64,000 bases of DNA from G051903925 sp051903925 (GCF_051903925.1 NZ_CP173678.1:4774001-4838000); one strand, 5' to 3'; positions 52,255-61,298 are shown, counted from the stretch's first letter. Notes: generated by a model from the sequence alone, not told the origin. Numbers and translations are program-made.

Positions 52255-53268
52255 TCAATATTGTTCTTCCAGCCGCTTGGCCAGTTCCTCGATGTTATCG
52301 GGCGGCCAATCGGGCACTTCCATGCCAAGGTGCAGGCCCATCTGGGTCAGCACTTCCTTGATCTCGTTCAGCGACTTGCGGCCGAAGTTCGGGGTGCGGA
52401 GCATCTCCGCCTCCGACTTCTGGATCAGGTCACCGATATAGACGATGTTGTCGTTCTTCAGGCAGTTCGCCGAGCGGACGGAGAGCTCGAGTTCGTCCAC
52501 CTTGCGCAGCAGGTTCCGGTTGAACTGCGGCACCAGCGGCTGCGCCTCGCGTGTCTCGGGCTTGGGCTCCTCGAACGAGATGAAGCGCTGGAGCTGATCC
52601 TGCAGGATGCGCGCCGCGATCGCGACCGCGCGCGCCGGCTCGATCGCGCCGTTCGTCTCAAGATTGAGCGTCAGCTTGTCGAGGTCGAGATTCTGGCCCT
52701 CGCGCGCGTTCTCCACACGATAGGCCACCTTCTTGACCGGGCTGTAGAGCGCGTCGATCGGAATCAGGCCGATGGGCGCATCTTCCGGGCGATTGCGGTC
52801 GGCCGGGACATAGCCCTTGCCCGTCTGTACGGTGAACTCCATCGAGATCTTGGCCCCGTCGTCCAGCGTGCACAGGACCAGGTCGGGGTTCAGGATGTCG
52901 ATGTCGGCGGTCGGCGTGATCATGCCCGCCGTCACGCGCTTCGGCCCCTCGGCCTTCAGCGTCATGCGCCGCGGACCCTCGTTGTGCATGCGCAGCGCCA
53001 TCGACTTGATGTTCAGGACGATGTCCGTCACATCCTCGCGCACGCCGGGCAGGGACGAGAACTCGTGCAGGACCCCCTCGATCTTGACCGCGGTCACCGC
53101 GGCCCCCTGCAGCGAGGACAGCAGGATGCGCCGCAGGGCATTGCCCAGTGTGAGGCCGAAGCCGCGCTCAAGCGGCTGGGCCACCACCGTCGCGACCCGG
53201 CGGGCATCGGGCCCCTCCTGGATCTCGATGTCCGCCTTCTTGAGGTTCTTCCAATTGTCCTGAATCAT
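52255..53268 (-). CDS. rpoA: RNA polymerase alpha subunit
   Basis: 337 residues: N-terminal dimerisation domain (RVATVVAQPLERGFGLTLGNALRRILLSSLQGAAVTAVKIEGVLHEF) and the C-terminal DNA/activator-binding domain (LRKVDELELSVRSANCLKNDNIVYIGDLIQKSEAEMLRTPNFGRKSLNEIKEVL). ATG 53268 (MIQDNWKNLKK) is the family start; an upstream in-frame start at 53292 adds 8 residues. The 164-base gap to rpsK holds GC-rich inverted repeats but no gene. Confidence 0.97.
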   Translation of the reverse strand: MIQDNWKNLKKADIEIQEGPDARRVATVVAQPLERGFGLTLGNALRRILLSSLQGAAVTAVKIEGVLHEFSSLPGVREDVTDIVLNIKSMALRMHNEGPRRMTLKAEGPKRVTAGMITPTADIDILNPDLVLCTLDDGAKISMEFTVQTGKGYVPADRNRPEDAPIGLIPIDALYSPVKKVAYRVENAREGQNLDLDKLTLNLETNGAIEPARAVAIAARILQDQLQRFISFEEPKPETREAQPLVPQFNRNLLRKVDELELSVRSANCLKNDNIVYIGDLIQKSEAEMLRTPNFGRKSLNEIKEVLTQMGLHLGMEVPDWPPDNIEELAKRLEEQY

Positions 53269-53432
53269 CTCGGACCTTTCGCCTCCGCGCACAGGGCCGG
53301 GCCCCGCGCCACCAACGCCTTCACACGACCACCCACCGCCAGGCCCCCGCAGGAGCCGCTGGCCCGGCCACCATCCGCGATCCCCGGCATGCGGGGCGCG
53401 GCGGACTGCGCGGGCTCAGCCAGTGAGCGTGA

Positions 53433-53822
53433 TCAGACGCGCCGCCGCTTGGGCGGCCTGCAACCATTGTGCGGGATCGGGGTGACATCACGGATCGACG
53501 TGATGACGAAGCCGACCGCCTGCAGGGCCCGCAGCGCCGACTCGCGCCCCGAACCCGGGCCCTTCACCTCGACCTCGATCGTGCGCACGCCGTGTTCCTG
53601 CGCCTTGCGCCCCGCATCCTCGGCCGCCATCTGCGCGGCATAGGGCGTCGACTTGCGCGAACCCTTGAAGCCCTGCGAGCCGGCCGAGGACCAGGCAATG
53701 GTGTTGCCCTGGGCGTCGGTAATCGTCACCATCGTGTTGTTGAACGTGGCGTTCACATGCGCCACGCCCGAGGTGATGTTCTTTCGCTCGCGCCGCTTGA
53801 CCCGCGCCTTCTCGTTCGCCAT
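53433..53822 (-). CDS. rpsK: 30S ribosomal protein S11
   Basis: 129 residues with RKNITSGVAHVNATFNNTMVTITDAQGNTIAWSSAGSQGFKGSRKSTPYAAQMAAEDAGRKA and the C-terminal HNGCRPPKRRRV. Start at MANEK (53822). Confidence 0.97.
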   Translation of the reverse strand: MANEKARVKRRERKNITSGVAHVNATFNNTMVTITDAQGNTIAWSSAGSQGFKGSRKSTPYAAQMAAEDAGRKAQEHGVRTIEVEVKGPGSGRESALRALQAVGFVITSIRDVTPIPHNGCRPPKRRRV

Positions 53823-53891
53823 GCCGAAAAACCCTCGCTGACCCCCGCCCCTCGTTCCCGGGGCGAGGCGCACCTGATTGCGTTAGCCGAA

Positions 53892-54260
53892 TTACTTCTT
53901 CTTGCCGGCGATCGGCCGGGCCGGGCCCTTGCGGGTGCGCGCATTGGTATGCGTCCGCTGACCGCGCACGGGCAGGCCGCGACGATGGCGCAGGCCGCGA
54001 TAGCAACCCAGGTCCATCAGCCGCTTGATGTTCATCGCAACCTGACGGCGCAGGTCGCCCTCGACCGTGAACTCACGATCAATGAATTCGCGGATCTGGA
54101 TGATCTCCGCTTCGGACAGCTGGTTCACCCGACGCTCGGGCGCCAGGCCAATCCGGTCACACACTTCCTTGGCCTTGGTCCGGCCGATGCCGTGAATATA
54201 GGTCAAGGCAATCTCGACCCGCTTCTGGGTCGGGATGTTCACACCTGCAATACGCGCCAC
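53892..54260 (-). CDS. rpsM: 30S ribosomal protein S13
   Basis: 122 residues: MARIAGVNIPTQKRVEIALTYIHGIG, GLRHRRGLPVRGQRTHTNARTRKGPARPIAGKKK. It is the first gene after the adk gap and is preceded by a strong promoter and a hairpin leader. Confidence 0.97.
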   Translation of the reverse strand: MARIAGVNIPTQKRVEIALTYIHGIGRTKAKEVCDRIGLAPERRVNQLSEAEIIQIREFIDREFTVEGDLRRQVAMNIKRLMDLGCYRGLRHRRGLPVRGQRTHTNARTRKGPARPIAGKKK

Positions 54261-54326
54261 GCGGGGATCTCCTGCTCGCTCAGGCTCGGGTCAAGATGCC
54301 GTCCCGGTCGCGCATGACAATAGCGC

Positions 54327-54345
54327 GGAGTCCGTAACGGACCCC
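54327..54345 (-). promoter_or_regulatory. Hairpin in the rpsM leader
   Basis: On the minus strand GGGGTCCG and CGGACTCC pair (8 bp, one G-U) around a TTA loop, in the 5' untranslated part between the promoter and rpsM. It could take part in autoregulation of the alpha operon, like the S4 site of E. coli, although rpsD is not in this operon. Confidence 0.4.
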
Positions 54346-54356
54346 GGGAGGCGGGA

Positions 54357-54384
54357 ACTATAGAGGCGATTACTCTTGAGTCAA
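54357..54384 (-). promoter_or_regulatory. Sigma-70 promoter of the rpsM-rpsK-rpoA-rplQ unit
   Basis: TTGACT (54384-54379) and TATAGT (54362-54357) on the minus strand with a 16-base spacer, both close to consensus. It lies in the AT-rich gap between adk and rpsM, giving a 5' leader of about 90 bases. Confidence 0.7.
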
Positions 54385-54405
54385 CAGTTCTGCGCCAGAT
54401 TGCCG

Positions 54406-55080
54406 CTAGTTTGCCGCTCTGGCCAGGCTTGCGCCCCCCGCCAGGACCGCCTCAAGCTGCCGGGTCACCTCGTCGATCTCGGCCATGCCGTCGACCGAAC
54501 GCAGCACGCCCTTGGACTGGTAGTACGGCAGCAGCGGAGCCGTCTGCGCGTGATAGGCATCGAGCCTGGAGCGCACGGTGTCCGCATTGTCGTCGGCCCG
54601 GCGCGTGAACTCGTGCCCGCCGCACTGGTCGCAGGTCCCCTCCACCTTGGGCTTGTGGAAGCGGTCGTGATAGCCCGCGCCGCACTTGGCACAGGTGAAA
54701 CGCCCGGTGACGCGGTCCACCATGATCGCATCGTCGACCTTCATCTCGATCACATGATCGAGCTTCAGCCCACGCTGCGCCAGCATCGTGTCCAGCGCCT
54801 GCGCCTGCGCGGGGGTCCGCGGAAAGCCATCCAGGATGAACCCCCGGGCCACGTCCGGCTGAGCGATCCGATCGGCGATGATCGCGACGACGATCTCGTC
54901 CGACACCAGGCCACCCGCCTCCATCACGGCCTTGGCCTTCAATCCGACTTCGCTGCCGGCCTTCACCGCCGCACGCAGCATGTCGCCGGTCGACAACTGG
55001 ACCAGGCCACGGCTGCGTTCCAGCCGCTGCGCCTGGGTCCCCTTGCCCGCCCCCGGCGGCCCCAGAAGAATGAGATTCAT
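54406..55080 (-). CDS. adk: Adenylate kinase
   Basis: 224 residues: GPPGAGKGTQAQRL (P-loop), STGDMLRAAV, GFILDGFPRTPAQAQAL. The LID has a four-cysteine zinc site (CAKCG and CDQCGG), so it is the long zinc-LID type. Its ATG overlaps the secY stop (ATGA). Confidence 0.97.
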   Translation of the reverse strand: MNLILLGPPGAGKGTQAQRLERSRGLVQLSTGDMLRAAVKAGSEVGLKAKAVMEAGGLVSDEIVVAIIADRIAQPDVARGFILDGFPRTPAQAQALDTMLAQRGLKLDHVIEMKVDDAIMVDRVTGRFTCAKCGAGYHDRFHKPKVEGTCDQCGGHEFTRRADDNADTVRSRLDAYHAQTAPLLPYYQSKGVLRSVDGMAEIDEVTRQLEAVLAGGASLARAAN

Positions 55081-56420
55081 CGCCGGCTGCCCTTCAGCTT
55101 CGCCTTGCGGATCAGCCCTTCATACTGATGAGCCAACAGGTGGCTCTGAATCTGGGCGACCGTATCCATCGTCACACTCACCACGATCAGCAGCGACGTG
55201 CCCCCGAAATAGAACGGGACCGCAAGATGGCTGATCAGCAACTCGGGCAGAATGCAGACCGCCGACAGGTAGATGGCCCCCACCACCGTCAGGCGCGTCA
55301 GCACATAGTCCAGGTAGTCCGCCGTCTGCTTGCCCGGCCGCCGTCCGGGAATGAAGCCGCCATGCTTCTTGAGGTTGTCCGCCGTGTCGACCGGATTGAA
55401 GACGATGGCGGTATAGAAGAAGCAGAAGAACACGATCCCGGTGACATAGAGCAGCATGTAGAGGGGCTGCCCATGGCCCAGCAATGCGGTGACCTCACCC
55501 AGCCAGGCGGGACCGCCCTCGGCCGAGAAGTTGGCGATCGTGATCGGCAGCAGCAGCAGCGAACTGGCAAAGATCGGCGGGATGACGCCGGCCGTGTTCA
55601 GCTTCAGCGGCAGATGCGAACTCTCGCCGCCAAAGACCCTGTTGCCGACCTGCCGCTTCGGATACTGCACCAGGATGCGACGCTGAGCCCGTTCCATGAA
55701 CACGATGAACAGGATCGTGGCCACGATCAGAAGGGCCAGCCCGATGATCAGGACGAACGAGATGGCACCCGTCCGGCTGAGGTCCAGGGTCTGGCCGATG
55801 GCCATCGGCATCTCGGCGACGATGCCCGCGAAAATGATCAGCGAAATGCCGTTGCCGACCCCGCGCGCGGTGATCTGCTCGCCCAGCCACATCAGGAAGA
55901 TGGTGCCGCCCGTCAGCGTCACGACCGTCGAAAAGCGGAAGAACATCCCGGGGTCGTGTACCGCCGGGATCCCGCCGCCCGCCATGCTCTCCAGTCCCGC
56001 GGCAATGCCATAGGCCTGCACCACGGCCAGACCCACCGTGCCATAGCGCGTGTACTGGTTGAGTTTCTTGCGCCCGGCTTCACCCTCCTTCTTCAGCGCT
56101 TCCAGGGTCGGCGAGACCGAAGTCAGCAACTGCACGACGATCGACGCCGTGATGTAGGGCATGATGTTGAGCGCGAAGATGGTCATCCGCCCCAGCGCAC
56201 CGCCGGAGAAGACGTTGAACATGCCGAGGATGCCGCTCGACTGCTGGGACAGGAGCTGCGCCATGGCGCCGGGATTGATGCCCGGCAGCGGGATGTAGGT
56301 TCCCAGCCGATAGACAACCAAAGCGCCCAGCGTGAACCACAGGCGCTTCTTGAGCTCGGTAGCCTTCGAAAACGCCCCGAAATTCAGGTTGGCGGCGAGC
56401 TGCTCTGCGGCAGATGCCAT
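55077..56420 (-). CDS. secY: Protein translocase subunit SecY
   Basis: The SecYEG channel subunit, 447 residues with ten membrane segments: VYRLGTYIPLPGINPGAM, VFSGGALGRMTIFALNIMPYITASI, GNGISLIIFAGIVAEMP, MERAQRRILVQYPKRQ and SYLSALCIL-like LPELLISHLAVPFYFGGTSLLIVVSVTMDTVAQIQSHLLAHQYEGLIRK. It is translationally coupled to adk. Confidence 0.97.
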   Translation of the reverse strand: MASAAEQLAANLNFGAFSKATELKKRLWFTLGALVVYRLGTYIPLPGINPGAMAQLLSQQSSGILGMFNVFSGGALGRMTIFALNIMPYITASIVVQLLTSVSPTLEALKKEGEAGRKKLNQYTRYGTVGLAVVQAYGIAAGLESMAGGGIPAVHDPGMFFRFSTVVTLTGGTIFLMWLGEQITARGVGNGISLIIFAGIVAEMPMAIGQTLDLSRTGAISFVLIIGLALLIVATILFIVFMERAQRRILVQYPKRQVGNRVFGGESSHLPLKLNTAGVIPPIFASSLLLLPITIANFSAEGGPAWLGEVTALLGHGQPLYMLLYVTGIVFFCFFYTAIVFNPVDTADNLKKHGGFIPGRRPGKQTADYLDYVLTRLTVVGAIYLSAVCILPELLISHLAVPFYFGGTSLLIVVSVTMDTVAQIQSHLLAHQYEGLIRKAKLKGSRR

Positions 56421-56536
56421 TCCCGTCCCTCCAAGGCCCAGGAACGCGGGCCCGCTTCTCTAGATAGCGAAGGCCGGGCCGCCGCGGAACGACTCGTTCC
56501 GCGGCGCCCGGCCGCAGCTCAACCGATGTCCGGGGA

Positions 56537-57091
56537 TCAGCCGGCCGCGGCGGCCTGGCGCGAGGCCTTCTTTTCGGCCTGGACCTTGCGGCGCTCCGCC
56601 TTCTTGCCTTCCTTGCGGGGCGGCTGCGGCTTCTCGGTCACGGTGACCGAACCGCCGGCCGCCTCGACCGCCGCGCGGGCGGCGTCGGACGCACCATCCA
56701 CCTCGATCTGGATCGCACTCGTGATCGTGCCATGCGCAAGCAGGCGCACGCCGTCGCCGATCTGCCGGCCGATCAGGCCGGACGCGCGCAGGCGCTCGGT
56801 GTTGATCGGCTCCGCCGGGTTGAGGCGGCCGGCATCGATCGCCTCCTGGATGCGGCCCAGATTGACCGCCTTGTACTCCTTGCGGGTCGGGTTCTTGAAC
56901 CCGCCCTTGGGCAGGCGCCGATGCAGCGGCATCTGACCGCCCTCGAAGCCCTTGATCGCCACGCCGGAGCGGGCCTTCTGGCCCTTGACGCCCCGGCCGC
57001 TGGTCTTGCCCTTGCCCGAGCCGATACCGCGGCCGACCCGCATGCGCGCCTTGCGCGCACCGGGATTATCGGCCAGTTCGTTCAGTTTCAT
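56537..57091 (-). CDS. rplO: 50S ribosomal protein L15
   Basis: 184 residues: MKLNELADNPGARKARMRVGRGIGSGKGKTSGRGVKGQKARSG, and PTRKEYKAVNLGRIQEAID. The C-terminal 30 residues form a Lys/Ala/Arg-rich extension (KPQPPRKEGKKAERRKVQAEKKASRQ). There are 117 bases to secY. Confidence 0.96.
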   Translation of the reverse strand: MKLNELADNPGARKARMRVGRGIGSGKGKTSGRGVKGQKARSGVAIKGFEGGQMPLHRRLPKGGFKNPTRKEYKAVNLGRIQEAIDAGRLNPAEPINTERLRASGLIGRQIGDGVRLLAHGTITSAIQIEVDGASDAARAAVEAAGGSVTVTEKPQPPRKEGKKAERRKVQAEKKASRQAAAAG

Positions 57092-57118
57092 CGCAACTGC
57101 TTCCCGTCCGATGCCCGC

Positions 57119-57310
57119 CTATTCGGCCGGCTCGACCTTGATCATGTGCTTGACCTTTTCGATCAAGCCGCGCACCGCAGGCGTGTCCACCAGGACGCGC
57201 GAGCGATGCATCTTGTTGAGACCGAGGCCCTTCAGATGGGCCTCCTGGACCTTGGGGCGGCGGAGCGCGCTGCGCACCTGCGTCACCCGGATGTGCTTGG
57301 CGTCGGACAC
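57119..57310 (-). CDS. rpmD: 50S ribosomal protein L30
   Basis: 63 residues starting at GTG 57310 (AGGA upstream), with HIRVTQVRSALRRPKVQEAHLKGLGLNKMHRSRVLVDTPAVRGLIEKVKHMIKVE. Longer reading upstream overlaps rpsE and is spurious. Confidence 0.94.
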   Translation of the reverse strand: MSDAKHIRVTQVRSALRRPKVQEAHLKGLGLNKMHRSRVLVDTPAVRGLIEKVKHMIKVEPAE

Positions 57311-57314
57311 GATC

Positions 57315-57896
57315 CTACTCCGTCGTCGCCGGGGCCGCGGCCTCGGCCGTCGCACCATGCTCGCGGCGGCGGCCGATGATCTCGGCCACCGACTTGCCGC
57401 GACGCTGCGCCACCAGGCGCGGCGAGGTCGAATGCGCCAGCGCATCGAACGTCGCGCGCACCATGTTGTGCGGGTTGGACGAGCCGATCGACTTCGTCAC
57501 GACGTCCTGCACGCCCAGCGTCTCGAACACCGCGCGCATCGGACCGCCCGCAATGATGCCGGTGCCGGCCGGAGCCGCGCGCAGGATCACCTTGCCGGCG
57601 CCGTGGCGGCCCTCGATGTCGTGGTGCAGCGTGCGACCCTCGCGCAGCGGAACACGGATCAGCTTGCGCTTCGCCGCTTCCGTCGCCTTGCGGATCGCTT
57701 CCGGCACCTCGCGCGCCTTGCCGTGCCCGAAACCGACCCGGCCCTTCTGGTCGCCAACGACGACCAGGGCTGCAAACCCGAAGCGACGACCGCCCTTCAC
57801 AACCTTCGCGACGCGATTGATGTGAACGAGCTTGTCGACGAGCTCGCCATCCTGGCGATCGCCCTCGTCGTTCCGGCGAGATTCCCGTCTGGCCAT
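57315..57896 (-). CDS. rpsE: 30S ribosomal protein S5
   Basis: 193 residues: LVDKLVHINRVAKVVKGGRRFGFAALVVVGDQKGRVGFGHGKAREVPEAIRKA and VLRAAPAGTGIIAGGPMRAVFETLGVQDVVTKSIGSSNPHNMVRAT. Start MARRESRRNDEG at 57896. A Glu/Ala-rich C-terminal tail is present. Confidence 0.97.
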   Translation of the reverse strand: MARRESRRNDEGDRQDGELVDKLVHINRVAKVVKGGRRFGFAALVVVGDQKGRVGFGHGKAREVPEAIRKATEAAKRKLIRVPLREGRTLHHDIEGRHGAGKVILRAAPAGTGIIAGGPMRAVFETLGVQDVVTKSIGSSNPHNMVRATFDALAHSTSPRLVAQRRGKSVAEIIGRRREHGATAEAAAPATTE

Positions 57897-57906
57897 GCCG
57901 ACCTTC

Positions 57907-58260
57907 CTAGAAAGACAGGCCGCCGGCGCGGGCGCCGTCGGCAAGGGCCTGCACTCGGCCATGATAGATGTAGCCACCGCGGTCGAAGACGACCTCGGTG
58001 ATGCCCGCCGCCAGGGCCCGCTCCGCCACCAGGCGACCGACCCGCTCCGCCGCCGACTTGTCGGCGCCGGTGCGCAGTTCCTCGCGCAGGGCCTTCTCGA
58101 GAGTCGACGCGGACGCGATCGTGCGTCCGGTCGAATCGTCGATCACCTGGGCATAGATGTGCTGCGACGAACGATGGACCGAAAGGCGGGGACGACCGGT
58201 CCCGACCTTCCGGAGGCGCGTGCGCACGCGGGCGCGGCGCCGCTCGAAAAGATTGGTCAT
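57907..58260 (-). CDS. rplR: 50S ribosomal protein L18
   Basis: 117 residues: MTNLFERRRARVRTRLRKVGTGRPRLSVHRSSQHIYAQVIDDSTGRTIASAST and VFDRGGYIYHGRVQALADGARAGGL. Confidence 0.97.
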   Translation of the reverse strand: MTNLFERRRARVRTRLRKVGTGRPRLSVHRSSQHIYAQVIDDSTGRTIASASTLEKALREELRTGADKSAAERVGRLVAERALAAGITEVVFDRGGYIYHGRVQALADGARAGGLSF

Positions 58261-58274
58261 GATCCGTGCCTCGC

Positions 58275-58808
58275 CTACTTCTTCTTACCTTCCTTGCGGA
58301 AGATCTGCTCCTTGGCATAGCGCACGCCCTTGCCCTTGTAGGGCTCCGGCGGACGCCACCCACGGATCTTCGCCGCGACCTCGCCGACCTGCTGGACGTC
58401 GATGCCGCTGACCGTGATCGCCGTCGGGCGATCGGTCTTGATCGAGATCCCATCGGGAATCGGGAACTGCACGTCGTGGCTGTAGCCGAGCTGAAGGTTC
58501 AGCACCTTGCCCTGCACCGCCGCACGATAGCCGACACCCGTGATCTCCAGATCAACGGACCAGCCGTCGGACACGCCCTTCACGATGTTCGAGACGAGCG
58601 TGCGGCTGAGGCCCCACATCATCCGCGACCGGCGCGTGTCCTCGCGCATGGTGACCTTCACCGCGCCATCCTCATGGGTGGGCACGACCTCGTCGACCAG
58701 GCTCACCGAAAGCTCCCCCTTGGGACCCTTCGCCGTCACTTCCTGGCCGTTCACGGTGACCGTCACGCCCTTGGGCACGGTCACCGGCTTCTTGCCGATA
58801 CGGGACAT
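58275..58808 (-). CDS. rplF: 50S ribosomal protein L6
   Basis: 177 residues: MSRIGKKPVTVPKGVTVTVNGQEVTAKGPKGEL and the C-terminal RGWRPPEPYKGKGVRYAKEQIFRKEGKKK. Confidence 0.97.
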   Translation of the reverse strand: MSRIGKKPVTVPKGVTVTVNGQEVTAKGPKGELSVSLVDEVVPTHEDGAVKVTMREDTRRSRMMWGLSRTLVSNIVKGVSDGWSVDLEITGVGYRAAVQGKVLNLQLGYSHDVQFPIPDGISIKTDRPTAITVSGIDVQQVGEVAAKIRGWRPPEPYKGKGVRYAKEQIFRKEGKKK

Positions 58809-58810
58809 CC

Positions 58811-59209
58811 TCAGAACACCTGGCAGAGCACCTCGCCGCCAACATTGGCGGCGCGGGCTGCGGCGTCGGACATGACGCCACGAGGGGTGGACAGGATCGC
58901 GACACCCAGGCCGCCGCGGATCTTCGGCAGGTCCTTGACCCCCGAATAGACACGCCGGCCCGGCGTCGACACGCGGCTGATCGCCTGGATCGCCGGAGCA
59001 CCGTCATGGTACTTCAGCTCGATCTCAAGCTCGCGCTTGCCGACTGCGGTTTCCTTTTCCTGGTAGCCGCGGATATAGCCTTCCTGCTCGAGCACGTCGA
59101 GCACGCGGGCACGCAGCTTCGAGGCGGGCGACTTGACAACCTGCTTGCGGGCCTGCTGGCCGTTGCGGATGCGGGTCAGGAGATCGCCCAACGGATCTGA
59201 AAACGACAT
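58811..59209 (-). CDS. rpsH: 30S ribosomal protein S8
   Basis: 132 residues: MSFSDPLGDLLTRIRNGQQARKQVVKSPASKLRARVLDVLEQEGYI and ILSTPRGVMSDAAARAANVGGEVLCQVF. Confidence 0.97.
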   Translation of the reverse strand: MSFSDPLGDLLTRIRNGQQARKQVVKSPASKLRARVLDVLEQEGYIRGYQEKETAVGKRELEIELKYHDGAPAIQAISRVSTPGRRVYSGVKDLPKIRGGLGVAILSTPRGVMSDAAARAANVGGEVLCQVF

Positions 59210-59218
59210 GGCGCCCTC

Positions 59219-59524
59219 CTACCAGCTGGCCTTGACCATGCCGGGGATCTGTCCCGACGAGGCCAAGTCGCGCAGCGCGATACGCGACAGCTTCAGCTTG
59301 CGATAGACGGCGCGCGAACGGCCCGTCAGGTCGCAACGGTTCTTCACTCGATTCGGCGACGAGTTGCGCGGCAGCTCGGCCAGCTTCAGCTGGGCCTCGA
59401 ACCGCTCCTCGTCCGACAACCCGCGATTGGTCGCGACTGCCTTCAGCTTCCTGCGCTTGGCTGCGAACTGGGCGGCCAACTTCACGCGCTTCTTGTTGCG
59501 CTCGACGGCGCTGGTCTTTGCCAT
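59219..59524 (-). CDS. rpsN: 30S ribosomal protein S14
   Basis: 101 residues: MAKTSAVERNKKRVKLAAQFAAKRRKLKAVA and NRCDLTGRSRAVYRKLKLSRIALRDLASSGQIPGMVKASW. It is the longer, zinc-free form. Confidence 0.97.
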   Translation of the reverse strand: MAKTSAVERNKKRVKLAAQFAAKRRKLKAVATNRGLSDEERFEAQLKLAELPRNSSPNRVKNRCDLTGRSRAVYRKLKLSRIALRDLASSGQIPGMVKASW

Positions 59525-59540
59525 CTTTGGTCTCCGCCGC

Positions 59541-60095
59541 TCAGTTCAGGAACGGCATGTCGAAGGCCGCGAGCAGCGCCTTCGCGTGCTCGTCCTTGGC
59601 CGCCGTCGTGCAGATGATGATGTCCATGCCACGGATCGTATCGACCTTGTCATAGTCGATTTCCGGGAAGACGATCTGTTCCTTCAGGCCCATCGCGTAA
59701 TTGCCACGGCCATCGAAGCTCTTGCCGTTCAGGCCGCGGAAGTCGCGGACGCGCGGCAGGGCGATCGTCACCAGGCGATCCAGGAACTCATACATCTGAT
59801 CGCTGCGCAGGGTCACCTTGCAGCCGACCGGCACGCCTTCGCGCAGCTTGAACGCCGCGATCGACTTCGTCGCCCGCGTCACGACCGGCTTCTGACCCGC
59901 GATCGCGGTCAGGTTCTCGACCGCTCCCTGGATCTTCTTGCTGTCGGTCGCGGCTTCGCCGACGCCCATGTTGATGACGATCTTTTCCAGCTTCGGAACC
60001 TGGTAGACGTTCTTGAAGCCGAACTTCTCCATGAGCGCCGGGCGCACGACCTCGTCGTAGCGCTGACGCATGCGCGGCGGAATGCGCTCAGACAT
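59541..60095 (-). CDS. rplE: 50S ribosomal protein L5
   Basis: 184 residues starting MSERIPPRMRQRYDEVVRPALMEKFGFKN, with KIVINMGVGEAATDSKKIQGA and FRGLNGKSFDGRGNYAMGLKEQIVFPEIDYDKVD. Its start overlaps the rplX stop by 8 bases. Confidence 0.97.
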   Translation of the reverse strand: MSERIPPRMRQRYDEVVRPALMEKFGFKNVYQVPKLEKIVINMGVGEAATDSKKIQGAVENLTAIAGQKPVVTRATKSIAAFKLREGVPVGCKVTLRSDQMYEFLDRLVTIALPRVRDFRGLNGKSFDGRGNYAMGLKEQIVFPEIDYDKVDTIRGMDIIICTTAAKDEHAKALLAAFDMPFLN

Positions 60096-60426
60096 CGATG
60101 ACCTCACCCGAACGCTTGGCGACCCGGACCTTGCGGCCGTCCTCCAGCACCTTGTACCCGACCCGGGAAGGCGAACCGTCCTTCGGATCCTCGATGGCGA
60201 TGTTGGAGAGATGGATCGTCAGCTCCTTCTCCAGGATACCACCCGGATTGCCGGCGCTGGGCCGCGTATGCCGCTTGGCCACGTTGACGCCGGCGACCAC
60301 GGCGCGATTCTCGCGCGGCAGCACCTTGAGCACCTCGCCCTTCTTGCCCTTGTCGCGGCCCGTCAGGACCACGACCTTGTCACCCTTGCGGATGCGGGGC
60401 TTCACCTTTTCCTGCACCGCGGTCAT
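60088..60426 (-). CDS. rplX: 50S ribosomal protein L24
   Basis: 112 residues: IRKGDKVVVLTGRDKGKKGEVLKVLPRENRAVVAGVN, the KOW motif. It shares its first base with the rplN stop (60426). Confidence 0.97.
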   Translation of the reverse strand: MTAVQEKVKPRIRKGDKVVVLTGRDKGKKGEVLKVLPRENRAVVAGVNVAKRHTRPSAGNPGGILEKELTIHLSNIAIEDPKDGSPSRVGYKVLEDGRKVRVAKRSGEVIDV

Positions 60427-60794
60427 TACAGCACCTCCGGCGCCAGGCTGATGATCTTCATGTGGTTCTTTGCCCGCAGCTCACGCGTGACGGGGCCAAA
60501 GATGCGGGTGCCGATCGGCTCGTTCTGCTTGTTGATCAGAACGGCGGCGTTGCGGTCGAAGCGGATCGCGCTGCCATCGGCCCGGCGGATCTCCTTCGCC
60601 GTGCGGACGATGACGGCGCGGTGCACGTCACCCTTCTTCACGCGGCCGCGCGGAATCGCCTCCTTCACCGACACCACGATGATGTCGCCGACGTCGGCGG
60701 TCTTGCGCTTCGACCCACCCAGCACCTTGATGCACTGCACCCTGCGGGCGCCGGAATTATCGGCGACCTCCAGGTTCGTCTGCATCTGAATCAT
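60426..60794 (-). CDS. rplN: 50S ribosomal protein L14
   Basis: 122 residues: MIQMQTNLEVADNSGARRVQCIKVLGGSKRKTADVGDIIVVSVKEAIPRGRVKKGDVHRAVIVRTAKE. Confidence 0.98.
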   Translation of the reverse strand: MIQMQTNLEVADNSGARRVQCIKVLGGSKRKTADVGDIIVVSVKEAIPRGRVKKGDVHRAVIVRTAKEIRRADGSAIRFDRNAAVLINKQNEPIGTRIFGPVTRELRAKNHMKIISLAPEVL

Positions 60795-60826
60795 GGTCTG
60801 TCTTCCTTAAAGCAAATGTGCGGTCG

Positions 60827-61099
60827 TCAGCCGGCGTCGGTCGCGTCGACCACTTCGCCGCTGGCGCTGCCGCGCCCGATCACCGTCCAGGTCTTGAGCT
60901 TGGACAGCGGCCGGCACTCCTCGATCCGCACCAGGTCACCGACCTGGTACTGGTTCGATTCGTCATGCGCGTGGAACTTCTTCGAGCGCCGCACGACCTT
61001 CTTCAGCACGGGGTGAAGCACCCGGCGCTCGACCCTGACGACGACGGTCTTGTCGCCCTTGTCGCTCACGACGACGCCCATCATAACGCGCTTCGGCAT
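60827..61099 (-). CDS. rpsQ: 30S ribosomal protein S17
   Basis: 90 residues: MPKRVMMGVVVSDKGDKTVVVRVERRVLHPVLKKVVRRSKKFHAHDE and GDLVRIEECRPLSKLKTWTVI. Confidence 0.97.
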   Translation of the reverse strand: MPKRVMMGVVVSDKGDKTVVVRVERRVLHPVLKKVVRRSKKFHAHDESNQYQVGDLVRIEECRPLSKLKTWTVIGRGSASGEVVDATDAG

Positions 61100-61103
61100 C
61101 GCT

Positions 61104-61298
61104 TCAGCCCCTTGCCTTCTGGCCCAGCACGGTCTTGATGCGCGCGATGTCGCGGCGCACCTGGCCCTGCCGTGCCGTGTTCTCCAACTGACCCGTCGCC
61201 TTCTGGAAGCGCAAGTTGAACTGCTCGCGCTTCAGCGCGGTCAACTGGTCGTTGAGCTCGTCCGCAGTCTTGATGCGGAGATCGGACGCCTTCATCAC
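61104..61298 (-). CDS. rpmC: 50S ribosomal protein L29
   Basis: 64 residues: MMKASDLRIKTADELNDQLTALKREQFNLRFQKATGQLENTARQGQVRRDIARIKTVL. Its start overlaps the rplP stop by 4 bases. Confidence 0.96.
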   Translation of the reverse strand: MMKASDLRIKTADELNDQLTALKREQFNLRFQKATGQLENTARQGQVRRDIARIKTVLGQKARG

